DNA of 64,000 bases from an uncultured Geobacter sp. (GTDB taxonomy: Bacteria > Desulfobacterota > Desulfuromonadia > Geobacterales > Geobacteraceae), in assembly GCA_903925075.1 (NCBI GenBank), contig CAIYDQ010000005.1, forward strand, positions 1 through 64,000, written 5' to 3'. This document shows positions 16,250-24,730 of the stretch, one piece after another (positions within the stretch are counted from its first letter, which is position 1; every line of letters starts with the position of its first letter). Position numbers and translations under genes: made by a program. The notes below the pieces were generated by a model, which worked only from the letters and a program-made list of their open reading frames with translations, searched no databases and was not told the origin of the DNA.

Positions 16250-16558
16250 CTATTGGAGCCTCCCTTTGGCTTTCATCATGTCGCATGGGTTTCGCTTTAT
16301 CATGGGCGGTGTGACCCCCTTTTCCTTGGCCCTCTCTTCCATCTGCTTGTGGTGTTCGCCCACATACTCCTTGCAGGCGTTGTAGTCTGTGAATCCTCGC
16401 ATTTTGGCTTGGTGCTCTGTCCGTTCCTCGGGGGTCATCAGTTGCCACCCGTAGGTGTTCTTCTGGTCGCCTTGCCAACGCCAGGGTTTGGCGAAGGAAA
16501 CGGAGACGAGCATGGCGAGAATGAAGGTCAAGAGTATGCCGATAAAAATCCTTTTCAT
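16250..16558 (-). CDS. Small secreted protein, conserved hypothetical
   Basis: The 102-residue protein has a signal peptide (MKRIFIGILLTFILAMLVSVSFA) and a mature part with GWQLMTPEERTEHQAKMRGFTDYNACKEYVGEHHKQMEERAKEKGVTPPMIKRNPCDMMKAKG. The charged, His/Met/Lys-rich helix resembles small periplasmic proteins seen near metal efflux genes, with two cysteines. It lies between the CDF exporter and the thioredoxin-like genes. No defined function; a periplasmic metal-binding or chaperone role is possible. Confidence 0.75.
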   Translation of the reverse strand: MKRIFIGILLTFILAMLVSVSFAKPWRWQGDQKNTYGWQLMTPEERTEHQAKMRGFTDYNACKEYVGEHHKQMEERAKEKGVTPPMIKRNPCDMMKAKGRLQ

Positions 16559-16649
16559 TGGTTTCTCCTTTAATGATGCATTTTTAGGTGCTGAGCCGGC
16601 GCGTTGAATAACATTGCCAGTGTAAGACTACCTTTGAAAACGGTAAATT

Positions 16650-17576
16650 TCAGTGCAGGTGGTCGCAGGTTATTCGTGGCTGATGATTTAACTCCTTAAT
16701 CACCGGGCCGTTCATACAAGTGGCGCATTCCATCTGGATGGTCGTATGCGTAATACGAAAACGCTCCGCCAGCAGGTGTTCGATGGCATGAAGCATGGTC
16801 GTCCGCCTCCCTTCGTTGCCCGTGTCGATATCCAGATGAACCGACAACGACAGGATGTGGGAACATACCGTCCAAATGTTCAGATGATGCACATCCTGAA
16901 CACCCTCGACACTGCGAATTGCGTCAGCCACTTCATTCAGTTCCAAACCTCGCGGGGTACCTTCCATCAGTATATGCACCGACTCGCGCAGTACTCGTCC
17001 CGCACCTGCCAGGATCAGCAGACCGATGCCCACGGATATCAAGGTGTCCAGCAGGTACCATCGGGTGAAGTACATTATGATGCCACCCACGATCACGCCG
17101 ACCGATGCGGCGGCATCGCCAACCACATGCAGGAAGGCACTGCGCACGTTCAGGTCGTCGTGGGAGTGGCCATGCAGTGCCTTAGCCGCCAGCAGGTTCA
17201 TCACCAGGCCAATAACGGCGATGATCAGCATGGGGAGGCTCTTTACCGCCTGCGGAGCGGCGAAGCGCCCCCATGCCTCGTAAAGAATGCCCAGCGCCAT
17301 CAGAAACACGGTCAGACCGTTGATAAAGGAGGCAAATACTTCTGAGCGGTGAAAGCCAAAGGTGTGCCGGTCCGAAGCAGGCAGCGTGGCAAGCTTAACC
17401 GCAGCCAAGGAGAGAATGAGCGCGAATAGATCCAGAAAGACGTGGGCCGCATCGGACATGAGCGCCAGGGAGTTGGTCCAGAAACCGCCGGCAACTTCGG
17501 CCACGAGGGTGATCGCAGTAAGGGCGATGGCAATCTTGAATTTTCTGGTTATGCGGGTGTCAATCACAGAGCTCAT
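16650..17576 (-). CDS. Cation diffusion facilitator (CzcD-like zinc/divalent metal exporter)
   Basis: The 308-residue protein has six predicted membrane helices. Metal-site motifs are clear: SLALMSDAAHVFLDLFAL in TM2 and HVVGDAAASVGVIVGG in TM5, with the His-rich loop HGHSHDDLN between TM4 and TM5. The C-terminal cytoplasmic domain carries HHLNIWTVCSH and ends in Cys/His-rich sequence. It exports Zn, Co or Cd ions using the proton gradient. It begins 13 bases after the DUF318 permease stop and is very likely in its operon. Confidence 0.93.
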   Translation of the reverse strand: MSSVIDTRITRKFKIAIALTAITLVAEVAGGFWTNSLALMSDAAHVFLDLFALILSLAAVKLATLPASDRHTFGFHRSEVFASFINGLTVFLMALGILYEAWGRFAAPQAVKSLPMLIIAVIGLVMNLLAAKALHGHSHDDLNVRSAFLHVVGDAAASVGVIVGGIIMYFTRWYLLDTLISVGIGLLILAGAGRVLRESVHILMEGTPRGLELNEVADAIRSVEGVQDVHHLNIWTVCSHILSLSVHLDIDTGNEGRRTTMLHAIEHLLAERFRITHTTIQMECATCMNGPVIKELNHQPRITCDHLH

Positions 17577-17588
17577 ACTGTTTCCACC

Positions 17589-18536
17589 TTAAAGAATCGC
17601 GTTGAACAGGTAGCCGACAATGACAATGGCCGTGGCTACGATGCCGAAGAAGGTGGCGAGGAGCGGCCTTTTCAACACGTTGCTTAGGATGATCGCTTCC
17701 GGTAGCGACAGGGCGGTGACCGCCATCATGAAGGCCAGCACGGTGCCGATGGCCATTCCCTTTTCCATCAGGGCCTGGACTATGGGGATGACCCCGGCGG
17801 CGTTGCTGTAGAGCGGCACTCCCAGCGCCACCGCAACCGGCACGGCAAAGATGTTATCTCGCCCGGCCCAGCGTACCAGAAAGTCGGCGGGGACATAACC
17901 GTGGATAAAGGCACCAAGGCCTACACCGACCACCACGTAGGGCCAGATCTTTTTCAGCAGTGCCAGGGTGTATTCACGGGCGTAAGTAAGCTTCTCTCGA
18001 AAGGACATAACCTTGATTTCGGCCTTGCCTACCTGCATTTCCCAGACATAGTCCTGGACGTACTTTTCCATCTTCAGTTTGCCGATGACGATGCCGGCAG
18101 CAACGGCCACCAACAGGCCGGTGCCGATGTAGATCACGGCGATCTTCCAGCCAAAGAGCCCCCAGAGCATGATCAGCGCTACCTCGTTGACCATGGGAGA
18201 GGAGATCAAAAACGAGAAGGTCACGCCCAACGGGACGCCGGACTCGACAAAGCCGATGAAGAGCGGCACAGCCGAACAGGAGCAGAAGGGAGTGACGATG
18301 CCCAGCAGCGCCGCCAGCACATTGCCGACGTACTCTCGTTTCCGGGAAAGCAGTCTCTTGGTTTTTTCCGGAGGAAACGAGGACCGGATGATCGCCACCA
18401 CGAAGATGATCGTGGCGAGGAGCAGGAAGATCTTCAGCGTGTCGTAGACGAAGAAATCGAGCGCTTCGCCCGAGCGCGAGCCGGGGACGAGGCCAAAGAG
18501 GCTGTAAACGAAGTAGTCGGCGAAGCTTTTTAGCAT
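17589..18536 (-). CDS. DUF318/YraQ-type permease
   Basis: The 315-residue protein has about eight hydrophobic segments and the hallmark IVTPFCSCSAVPLFIGFVESGVPLGVTFSFLISSPMVNEVALIML, with a second PLYSNAAGVIPIVQALMEKG repeat. This is the permease family that includes ArsP, an exporter of trivalent organoarsenicals, but most members lack a known substrate. It is next to an ArsR regulator, a CDF exporter and a small thioredoxin, which suits metalloid or metal export. Its start lies 13 bases from a palindromic site (18549-18570). Confidence 0.85.
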   Translation of the reverse strand: MLKSFADYFVYSLFGLVPGSRSGEALDFFVYDTLKIFLLLATIIFVVAIIRSSFPPEKTKRLLSRKREYVGNVLAALLGIVTPFCSCSAVPLFIGFVESGVPLGVTFSFLISSPMVNEVALIMLWGLFGWKIAVIYIGTGLLVAVAAGIVIGKLKMEKYVQDYVWEMQVGKAEIKVMSFREKLTYAREYTLALLKKIWPYVVVGVGLGAFIHGYVPADFLVRWAGRDNIFAVPVAVALGVPLYSNAAGVIPIVQALMEKGMAIGTVLAFMMAVTALSLPEAIILSNVLKRPLLATFFGIVATAIVIVGYLFNAIL

Positions 18537-18548
18537 GGGCGACCTCTA

Positions 18549-18570
18549 TGAGTACTTGATTGATTACTCA
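18549..18570. promoter_or_regulatory. Palindromic operator candidate upstream of the permease gene
   Basis: TGAGTA and TACTCA flank a 10-base spacer, giving a 22-bp imperfect palindrome just before the permease ribosome site. Its position suits repression by the ArsR-type regulator encoded upstream. Confidence 0.5.
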
Positions 18571-18641
18571 CTTAATGAGACAAAAAAATTTACCGCTTGA
18601 TTAAACTGGATTCGCCCTGCGGAAAGTGCGAATAACATTCC

Positions 18642-18657
18642 GCGGGATTCCTCCCGC
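18642..18657. terminator. Short GC hairpin after the arsR-type gene
   Basis: GCGGGA-TTCC-TCCCGC forms a perfect 6-bp stem a few bases past the regulator stop codon. No T-run follows on the minus strand, so it may be an mRNA-stabilising hairpin or weak terminator rather than a full intrinsic one. Confidence 0.4.
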
Positions 18658-18661
18658 AGGT

Positions 18662-18979
18662 TTACCCAACGGCCTTCAGAAGACTATGCCGCCCGTAAAT
18701 CTCGAGTTTTACGATACCTGTGACGATGTCCACCACCTCTATGATCTCCGGATGCTTGATAGCATAGTAGATCTTCAATCCATCCTTGCGGCGGGAAAGA
18801 ACCCCGGCCGCGAGCATCACGTTCAGGTGGCGGGAGGTGTTGGACTGCTCCTCGCCGATGGCTGGAAAAATCTCGCAGACGCAGCGCTCTCCATCGCGGA
18901 GAAAATCGACGATTTTAAGCCGGGTAGGTTGCCCCAGTGCTTTCAGGATTTCGGCGCGGAACTCGACAAGCTCTTTCAT
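18662..18979 (-). CDS. ArsR-family transcriptional regulator
   Basis: The 105-residue winged helix-turn-helix protein has the ArsR layout: AEILKALGQPTRLKIVDFLRDGERCVCEIFPAIGEEQSNTSRHLNVMLAAGVLSRRKDGLKIYYAI. The ERCVCEI motif is the classical metalloid-binding cysteine pair of ArsR, which senses As(III) or Sb(III) and then releases DNA. It heads the permease-CDF group and is transcribed with it. A 16-bp palindrome lies directly upstream. A strong AGGAGG precedes the start. Confidence 0.93.
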   Translation of the reverse strand: MKELVEFRAEILKALGQPTRLKIVDFLRDGERCVCEIFPAIGEEQSNTSRHLNVMLAAGVLSRRKDGLKIYYAIKHPEIIEVVDIVTGIVKLEIYGRHSLLKAVG

Positions 18980-18996
18980 GGCTACCTCCTCACTTC

Positions 18997-19012
18997 ATGA
19001 CCATATAGTCAT
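18997..19012. promoter_or_regulatory. Operator candidate upstream of the arsR-type gene
   Basis: ATGAC-N6-GTCAT forms a 16-bp inverted repeat in AT-rich DNA, overlapped by two direct copies of CATATAGT at 19002-19017. It suits autoregulation by the ArsR-type protein. Confidence 0.5.
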
Positions 19013-19020
19013 ATAGTAAG

Positions 19021-19303
19021 AGATGTCGGTTGTCAAAGGAATTTTACCCGGGCGTAGCGGCTGGCGGTCGCCGAGGCTAGCAGCTTGGCGATCTCGGTTT
19101 CGCGTGCTGGTGGGACCGGTCCGGGAATAGGGGCGAACCTCGTGGTGCACCCGTCTCTGTTATGAAAAGGCCGAATAGACGCAGGCTGCACACCGGGAGA
19201 ATTGCAGGGGAGATCGGAAATTGTTGACAGATTGCGGTCGAACGTATACAAGCTGGGTCTCCCGGCTAGTTGCAGCCGATACCGCCGTCGCCAACCATGT
19301 TAA
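19021..19303. other. Intergenic region at a strand and composition switch
   Basis: This 283-base gap separates the all-minus, lower-GC left block from the right part. I see no gene. A TTGACA (19224) and TATACA (19245) with a 15-base spacer, pointing right, could form a weak promoter for the TauE-like gene. Confidence 0.45.
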
Positions 19304-19315
19304 TTGGACTGCCCC

Positions 19316-20074
19316 ATGCCCGCATTGCACATCGAGTTCCAATCCTTGCTGCTCATCGCCGCCGCCGGCTTTTACGCCGGCACGCAGAACACCCTCGCCG
19401 GAGGCGGCTCGTTCATCACCTTTCCCGCCTTGCTGCTGGTGGGGTTGAATCCGCTGGCCGCCAACATGACCTCGACCATCGCTCTTTTCCCCAATCAAAT
19501 CACCTCGGCTGTCGCCGGGCGCAGCCTGCTGAGCGACGTCGGCCCGGTCAAGTTTCGACAGCTGTTCCTGGTGAGTTGCCTGGGCGGCGTCTGCGGCGCT
19601 TTCTTGCTGCTCAATACCCCGGTGCAGTTTTTCGCCAAGCTGGTCCCTTGGCTGGTGCTGTTCGCCACCAGCGTGTTCGCCTGGGGAAGCCTGCGCCGCA
19701 AGCCCTTGCAGGCCGGGCACCTGGGCTCGCCGACCTTGCTGATCGGCGTCCAGGCCTGCATCGGGGTTTACGGCGGCTATTTCGGCGGCGGCATCGGCTT
19801 TCTGATGCTGGCGGCGTTGACGGTGGCGGGTCTCCCCATTCGCCCCGCCACCGCCAACAAGAACTTCCTGGCTATGGCCATGAACGCCTCGGCGGTGTCG
19901 ATCTTTCTCTTCTCCGACCTGATTCACTGGCCGGCAGTGGTGGCGCTGGGATTGGGCGGCATCGGCGGCGGGCTTGCCGGCTCCTACATGGTGCACCGGG
20001 TGCCGGAAAAACTGTTGCGGGGGTTCGTGGTCGTGGTTGGCTCGATTTTGACGGTTTGGCTATTTATTCGTTAG
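19316..20074 (+). CDS. TauE/SafE-family membrane permease (sulfite/organosulfonate exporter type)
   Basis: The protein of about 252 residues (from ATG at 19316, MPALHIEFQSLLLIAAAGFYAG) has seven or eight hydrophobic segments and the two family repeats, GTQNTLAGGGSFITFPALLLVGLNPLAANMTSTIALFPNQITS and YGGYFGGGIGFLMLAALTVAGLPIRPATANKNFL. TauE/SafE proteins move sulfite, sulfoacetate or other anions; substrate is not predictable. A TTG start at 19304 is also open; neither start has a clear ribosome site. It is the first plus-strand gene and converges on the lipoprotein gene. Confidence 0.88.
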   Translation: MPALHIEFQSLLLIAAAGFYAGTQNTLAGGGSFITFPALLLVGLNPLAANMTSTIALFPNQITSAVAGRSLLSDVGPVKFRQLFLVSCLGGVCGAFLLLNTPVQFFAKLVPWLVLFATSVFAWGSLRRKPLQAGHLGSPTLLIGVQACIGVYGGYFGGGIGFLMLAALTVAGLPIRPATANKNFLAMAMNASAVSIFLFSDLIHWPAVVALGLGGIGGGLAGSYMVHRVPEKLLRGFVVVVGSILTVWLFIR

Positions 20075-20140
20075 TCCACTTCCCTCCGCCGGCGCCGGCT
20101 TGATGACGTTGGGCGTTCAGGGCGGTATTGCTTCAGCCGA

Positions 20141-21544
20141 TCAGGAACCAGTTGGCATGCTGCTAGCTAGAACTTGGACAGGAACTGGAGCAGTAGTTGA
20201 ACTAGACCCTGTTCCAGTTCCTGAACCAGTAGTTGAATCAGCTGGATCAGTCCAGCCGTCTGAGTTCACCAAGATCGTCCCCAATGATGCGCCGTTGGAA
20301 TTGATGAGCATTGCCGAAATGGAAATTCCGCCGCCTGAAGACGCACCCAGCACGTCGAAACTGAAGGTGGCGAGAGGACCTGCTCCTTGCATCGGCGTGG
20401 CGCCGACCACGGCGAACCGCACCGTTCCCGGCACGGCGACGTTCACGGCATTCAGCCTTTCGGCGGCAAGCCTCCCGATAACGACCTGCGGATTGGCAAG
20501 AAAGCGGCTGTCGTAGGTAATGATGCACTGAAACCCAGCGATATCGTTGAAATTGACTGCCTGCAGCGTATAGATTCCGGAGGCGGCGGCGACCAGCTTC
20601 ATAATGCTGCCTGCGCTGACCTGCACGTTTACCGTTGCGCTTTTGGTCGGATCCGCTACGTTGGTCGCCTTTACCCGATAGGAGCCGGCTGTGGCTGGGG
20701 CGGTGTAGATGCCTGCTGCGGTGATGGTTCCTCCGCCGCCGTCGACTACGCTCCAGGTGACTTGCTGGTTGGCCGAGCCGATAACCTGTGCCGCGAATGT
20801 GACGGTGGCATTGGTTGCTACGAGTGCGCTGGCCGGCGTCACCAGCACCGACCCGACGGACCCGAGCGGATCGGCAATTATATTTACCGAACTCGTGGGG
20901 AGGTCGCTGAGGGATATCAGGATGTTGTTGCTCGCCGTCCTGTCCTCAATGGTTACGTTTCCGTTGAGCACCGAAATATCGGTCATGTCCAAGAAGAGGT
21001 CGAGCCCCTGGTGGTTGACGGAATAGGGAGCGGAAATGAAGTCCACTGTGGCAGCTCCGAACTTGAGCAAGGTAGGGTGCAACGCGGTTTGAACGGTGGC
21101 GACGGCGCTTTGCAGCGCATCTCTTAGCGCATGCATCTTGGCCGGGTCCGGGGAACTGTAGAGGCTTGCCAAGTCCTGGCCGCCGTTGGCGCAAACGACC
21201 GCCAAATTGGCCAAGGGATTTATGTTCGCGATGCCGGCCGCGGTCCCAAAAGAATAGAGCGTCAGGTTGTGGCCGTTGGCAGTGCCCACCGCTTTCAGCA
21301 GAAACGGCGCGGTAAGTCCCTGCGTGCTAAAAGAGAACGAGCCATTCGCTGCGATGGGCTCGGAAAGCTCTTTGGCCGGTGACGACGAATCCTTGAGGCT
21401 GATGCTGCCGGTAAGGCTGGTCCCGGCGGCCGCAATGCCCGAAATCGTCGGGGTGTTGGTCCCGCCTCCGCCGCCTCCTCCGCATCCAGCAACCAGCCAC
21501 AGCAGAACAGGGACGAGCCACTTCAACCCGCTAACCTTGCGCAT
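20141..21544 (-). CDS. Surface lipoprotein with Ig-like and cohesin-like domains
   Basis: From the ATG at 21544 (after AAGGAG) the 467-residue protein has a lipoprotein signal ending VLLWLVAGC, then a glycine run. An N-terminal part (GIAAAGTSLTGSISLKDSS...) resembles carboxypeptidase-regulatory-like surface repeats, followed by a bacterial Ig-like domain (about 235-320, VTPASALVATNATVTFAAQV...TWSVVDGGGGTI) and a cohesin-like beta-sandwich (about 335-440, FQCIITYDSRFLANPQVV...GPLATFSFDVLG). The C-terminus is a Gly/Ser/Thr/Pro linker. It is probably exposed at the outer membrane. No dockerin partner is visible in the window. Confidence 0.75.
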   Translation of the reverse strand: MRKVSGLKWLVPVLLWLVAGCGGGGGGGTNTPTISGIAAAGTSLTGSISLKDSSSPAKELSEPIAANGSFSFSTQGLTAPFLLKAVGTANGHNLTLYSFGTAAGIANINPLANLAVVCANGGQDLASLYSSPDPAKMHALRDALQSAVATVQTALHPTLLKFGAATVDFISAPYSVNHQGLDLFLDMTDISVLNGNVTIEDRTASNNILISLSDLPTSSVNIIADPLGSVGSVLVTPASALVATNATVTFAAQVIGSANQQVTWSVVDGGGGTITAAGIYTAPATAGSYRVKATNVADPTKSATVNVQVSAGSIMKLVAAASGIYTLQAVNFNDIAGFQCIITYDSRFLANPQVVIGRLAAERLNAVNVAVPGTVRFAVVGATPMQGAGPLATFSFDVLGASSGGGISISAMLINSNGASLGTILVNSDGWTDPADSTTGSGTGTGSSSTTAPVPVQVLASSMPTGS

Positions 21545-21614
21545 TTTCTCTCCTTGCGGCATGTCGGAACCCTTGAAGGTCGCGATGCCGGAACAATTCC
21601 CCATAACGGGCTAG

Positions 21615-22529
21615 CTACTTCCCGCCTCCGGGGGCCGGCAGATTCAGAAGCATGTTGCCCCCGCCCATGACGCCCGGCATCTTCCCGTCCCATTTGGCGA
21701 TTTGCTGCCTCATGATCTGCAATTTTTCCCATTCCAGCAGCTTCGGGTCCAAAGAGGACGCTAGAGCCCTGTTGGCGGCGGCCTCCCCGTTGGCTATGGC
21801 GATTTTCTTTTTCGCCTCCGCTTCCGCCTGACGAACTTCATTCTCGACCTGAATGCTCTTTTGGATCGCCTGAGTTTTTGAATTCACCGCCTCCAAGAGT
21901 GCCTTGGGTGGACGCAGACTGCCGATCAGTCCGAACTGTTGGATGACGACGCCGTAGGTTTTGACGTTTTCGCCCAGAGTTTTGCCGACTTTACTCAGAA
22001 ACTCTTCCTTCTTCGAGCCGTTGATGTCGTCGAAGGTGTATTCGGAGCCGAGTTGCGCGACGATATTGCGGGTCGTGTCGCGCAGAAAACCGTGGGTGAA
22101 GGAGTCGATGTTGTCGGCGCGAAACTTGGTGTAAAAATCGGGAACGCGGTTGGACTCCAGTTGATAACTGACGGCGACGTCTATGTCGACCGGCACCGAA
22201 TCTTTGGTGTTGAAGGTCAGTTCCTCGTTGCGCGCCGCGCCTTCATGGAGGTCCTGCGTCCACGCGACCCTCTGGATAAAGGTGGGATACACGACCACGG
22301 CCGATTGGATCGGGTTGAAAAAGACGAAGCCGGTCACGATGTCTTCCCGGGTCACGCCGCGGTTGACCAGTCGGTTGATCTTGATTCCGGTGTAACCCGG
22401 CTCGATAACCCGCCAGTTGACCAGTGCGCTTTTCAGGATGGGAAAGACGAACAGCAGCAGAAAAATGAGCAACAGCCATTTGCCGCCGCCTTTGACGAAA
22501 TTGAGAGCTTTTTGTACTACCGGTTCCAT
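21615..22529 (-). CDS. SPFH/Band 7 (prohibitin-like) membrane protein
   Basis: The 304-residue protein has one N-terminal membrane helix (WLLLIFLLLFVFPIL), a Band 7 domain (about 40-215) and a long Ala/Glu/Lys-rich coiled coil (VENEVRQAEAEAKKKIAIANGEAAANRAL). This matches prohibitin/HflK-type SPFH proteins, which form ring-like scaffolds in the membrane and can control proteases. The Gly/Pro-rich tail (MGGGNMLLNLPAPGGGK) is unremarkable. It follows the DUF6599-like gene by 28 bases in the same direction. Confidence 0.9.
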   Translation of the reverse strand: MEPVVQKALNFVKGGGKWLLLIFLLLFVFPILKSALVNWRVIEPGYTGIKINRLVNRGVTREDIVTGFVFFNPIQSAVVVYPTFIQRVAWTQDLHEGAARNEELTFNTKDSVPVDIDVAVSYQLESNRVPDFYTKFRADNIDSFTHGFLRDTTRNIVAQLGSEYTFDDINGSKKEEFLSKVGKTLGENVKTYGVVIQQFGLIGSLRPPKALLEAVNSKTQAIQKSIQVENEVRQAEAEAKKKIAIANGEAAANRALASSLDPKLLEWEKLQIMRQQIAKWDGKMPGVMGGGNMLLNLPAPGGGK

Positions 22530-22557
22530 GTGAAGTCTCCTCGGGAATTACTGAAAG

Positions 22558-23463
22558 TCACCTGCAGACGCTCTCCAGCAGTGCGCGTATGCCTTTGTCG
22601 GAGTCGAACTTGAGGGCGCCGGCCAGGCAATCGTTCTTTTTAAGGACGATGACCGGGCCGTACAAGGGATCCGTCCCCTCAAGAAACAACGCGCCTTGTC
22701 CGCCGGTTTCCAGCTTGCGCTTGGCAAGTTGGGAGCTGTAGCGGTCGAAAGCCGTGGCAGCCGAGGCCGCCGTGGTACGCAGCAGCCGGAATATCCGGAG
22801 GTTCCCCCCCGCCGCCACGGCGTCGGCGATGATCCCCTTGTTCAGGAAGTCGTAGCCCAAAAGGCTCTCGGGCAGGTAGCGCACGCTTGCCTGGACCACT
22901 TCCGGCCGATCGAAGACCGACAGCTCGGCAGGCTGGTAATTCTTTCCCGGCAGCCGGGAAGCGACGGCCTGGCCGCAGGCGGCGAGCGCTTCAGGATCGG
23001 CGTGGCCGCTGCCGGTCACCTCGATGTGCACGAAATGGCGCCCCTGGTAGAAATAGAGCTGGGGAGGGGAGAGGCTGGCGTCGGCCCCGAAGCGCAGGAC
23101 GCGGCCGTCTTTTTGGCGGTAGTTCGCATACATGCCGAAGGCGTCGAGCAGCGACCCCATGCGGAAGATCTCCACGTCCATGCCGGAGCCGGGGCTTTTG
23201 GGCGAGGCGTAACGGGCGGCGGCCAGGCGGTCGAAACCGTAGGGGAGGTAAAGTTCGGCCTCGCCGTCGATCCGGTCGGAGAGGGTCTCCTGGTCGTAGA
23301 AGAGCTGCTTTCCTTCCATCCGCCAACCGGCGCCGCAGGAAATCGGCGGCAGGATCTCTTCCATATCGCCGGCTGCCGGCGCGTTGACCGCCACGACCAG
23401 TTGCAGGACCAAGCTCAGGAGCAGCAGCTTCGCGGGGAGATTTCGATCGGGCCGCGCTTTCAT
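22558..23463 (-). CDS. DUF6599-like secreted protein
   Basis: From the ATG at 23463 the 301-residue protein has a signal peptide (LPAKLLLLSLVLQLVVAVNAPAAG) and sequence typical of the DUF6599 type: EGEQLFYDQETL-like start, RIDGEAELYLPYGFDRLAAARYASP, VEIFRMGSLLDAFGMYANYR. The ORF track runs farther upstream in the same frame, but overlap of its start with the TGA of the aldo/keto reductase gene (ATGA) supports the short form. Two proteins encoded by translationally coupled genes, both exported, may work together. Function unknown; the family name is from memory. Confidence 0.7.
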   Translation of the reverse strand: MKARPDRNLPAKLLLLSLVLQLVVAVNAPAAGDMEEILPPISCGAGWRMEGKQLFYDQETLSDRIDGEAELYLPYGFDRLAAARYASPKSPGSGMDVEIFRMGSLLDAFGMYANYRQKDGRVLRFGADASLSPPQLYFYQGRHFVHIEVTGSGHADPEALAACGQAVASRLPGKNYQPAELSVFDRPEVVQASVRYLPESLLGYDFLNKGIIADAVAAGGNLRIFRLLRTTAASAATAFDRYSSQLAKRKLETGGQGALFLEGTDPLYGPVIVLKKNDCLAGALKFDSDKGIRALLESVCR

Positions 23464-24638
23464 GCCAATAGCGTCCTGGCGCGATCCATCTTGGCGGCGA
23501 TGTCGAGCCCGTTGACGCAGCGAGCGGAGCATCCCTCGCAGTCGACGCAGGCGGCCGCGGTGGCCCGCTGGGGAAGTTCGGCGTAGGTGGCGCGGGCCAG
23601 GGCCAGGTCGCGGTAGCCCCCCTCCGCGTACATCAGGGCGCGGTTCACCGTCGAGATCTCCACGCTTTGGGGGCATCCCGCCTCGCACGAGCCGCAAAAG
23701 TTGCAGTAGAAGGGGGCGATGGCCCGGGCGTAGCGGTCGAGACGGCGCTGGTCGGCGTAGCTAAAGGACATGCCCATGACGGCGATATCCTCGCGGAGCT
23801 GCTTCATGTCCCTCATGCCGGGGATGGCCGCGGTCACTCGCGGGTTCTGCAACGCCCACTTGAGGGCTGCCTGGTGCTGGTTCAGCTTGCCGAGGCCCGC
23901 GACGTCGTAGCCGCCGACCAGGGTTTTCATGGCGATGATGCCGATGCCGGCCGCCGCCGCCCGGTCGATGCCGTCCGCGACGTCTTTGCCCGTTTTGAAG
24001 TTGTATTTGACCAGGCAGGTGTCGAACAGGTGCTCCGGGTCGTCGGCCAGGGCGTTCAGCACCTCGGCTTCGTTCTTGTGGGTGGTGACGCCGCAGAAGC
24101 GGATCTTTCCCTGCTTTTTCAACAGGGTCAGGGCTTCGCGCGTCTCGTCGAAAAAGATCCTGTCTTTTCCGGTGACGTTGTGCAGTTGGATCACGTCCAG
24201 ATGGTCGGTCCCCAGAGTTCTCAGGCTGGTCTCGACGTCCCGGAAGATCTCCGCCTTGCTGCGCGACTCGGGGAGAGTCTTGGAGGCGAGGAAGACCTTG
24301 TCGCGCATCCCTTTCACGGCTTTGGCGACGATCTCCTCGTTCTTGCCTCCCATGTACTTGCGGGCCGTGTCCACGTAGTTCACCCCCTGCTCGACGGCGG
24401 CGCGGATTACCTCCGGCTCGGGCGTCAGCATGGCGCCGAAGCTGACCACGGTGATCTTCATCCCGGTGCGCCCCAAGGTCCGGTAGACCGGTTTCGGAAA
24501 GGCGAAGCTTTCCGCTTCCGCCAGCTCCTGAAGGGACGCTGCGAATGCGGGCGGGGCGAAGAGCGCCGTGGCGGTTCCAACCACGCCGGCCTTGATGAAG
24601 CTGCGGCGATTGATCCCTTTTTTCTCGACAGGTTCCAT
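23460..24638 (-). CDS. Tat-exported aldo/keto reductase with two C-terminal [4Fe-4S] motifs
   Basis: The 392-residue protein opens with a Tat signal (KKGINRRSFIKAGVVGTATALFAPPAFA). The aldo/keto reductase barrel shows the tetrad residues in YVDTARKY (Asp and Tyr), VFLASK (Lys) and VIQLHN (His). The C-terminus has two clusters of four cysteines, CNFCGSCEAGCP and CVDCEGCSARC, each able to hold [4Fe-4S]. Such fused proteins occur in anaerobes and acidobacteria; electrons may pass between NAD(P)H and a redox partner. A Tat signal means folding with cofactor before export. Strong AAGGAGG at the start. Substrate unknown. Confidence 0.88.
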   Translation of the reverse strand: MEPVEKKGINRRSFIKAGVVGTATALFAPPAFAASLQELAEAESFAFPKPVYRTLGRTGMKITVVSFGAMLTPEPEVIRAAVEQGVNYVDTARKYMGGKNEEIVAKAVKGMRDKVFLASKTLPESRSKAEIFRDVETSLRTLGTDHLDVIQLHNVTGKDRIFFDETREALTLLKKQGKIRFCGVTTHKNEAEVLNALADDPEHLFDTCLVKYNFKTGKDVADGIDRAAAAGIGIIAMKTLVGGYDVAGLGKLNQHQAALKWALQNPRVTAAIPGMRDMKQLREDIAVMGMSFSYADQRRLDRYARAIAPFYCNFCGSCEAGCPQSVEISTVNRALMYAEGGYRDLALARATYAELPQRATAAACVDCEGCSARCVNGLDIAAKMDRARTLLA

Positions 24639-24730
24639 GGAGCGTCCTCCTTGGGGGCTTTTTTGCTGGGCGGATGATAGCCTTAAGATGAAACTTGTTC
24701 AATGGAAATGTTTTATCCGGAGCTCTTTCG

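Noticed and set aside
19160-19996. 278-aa minus-strand ORF rich in Gln/Ala/Gly
   Set aside because: Shadow of the TauE-like gene, low complexity.
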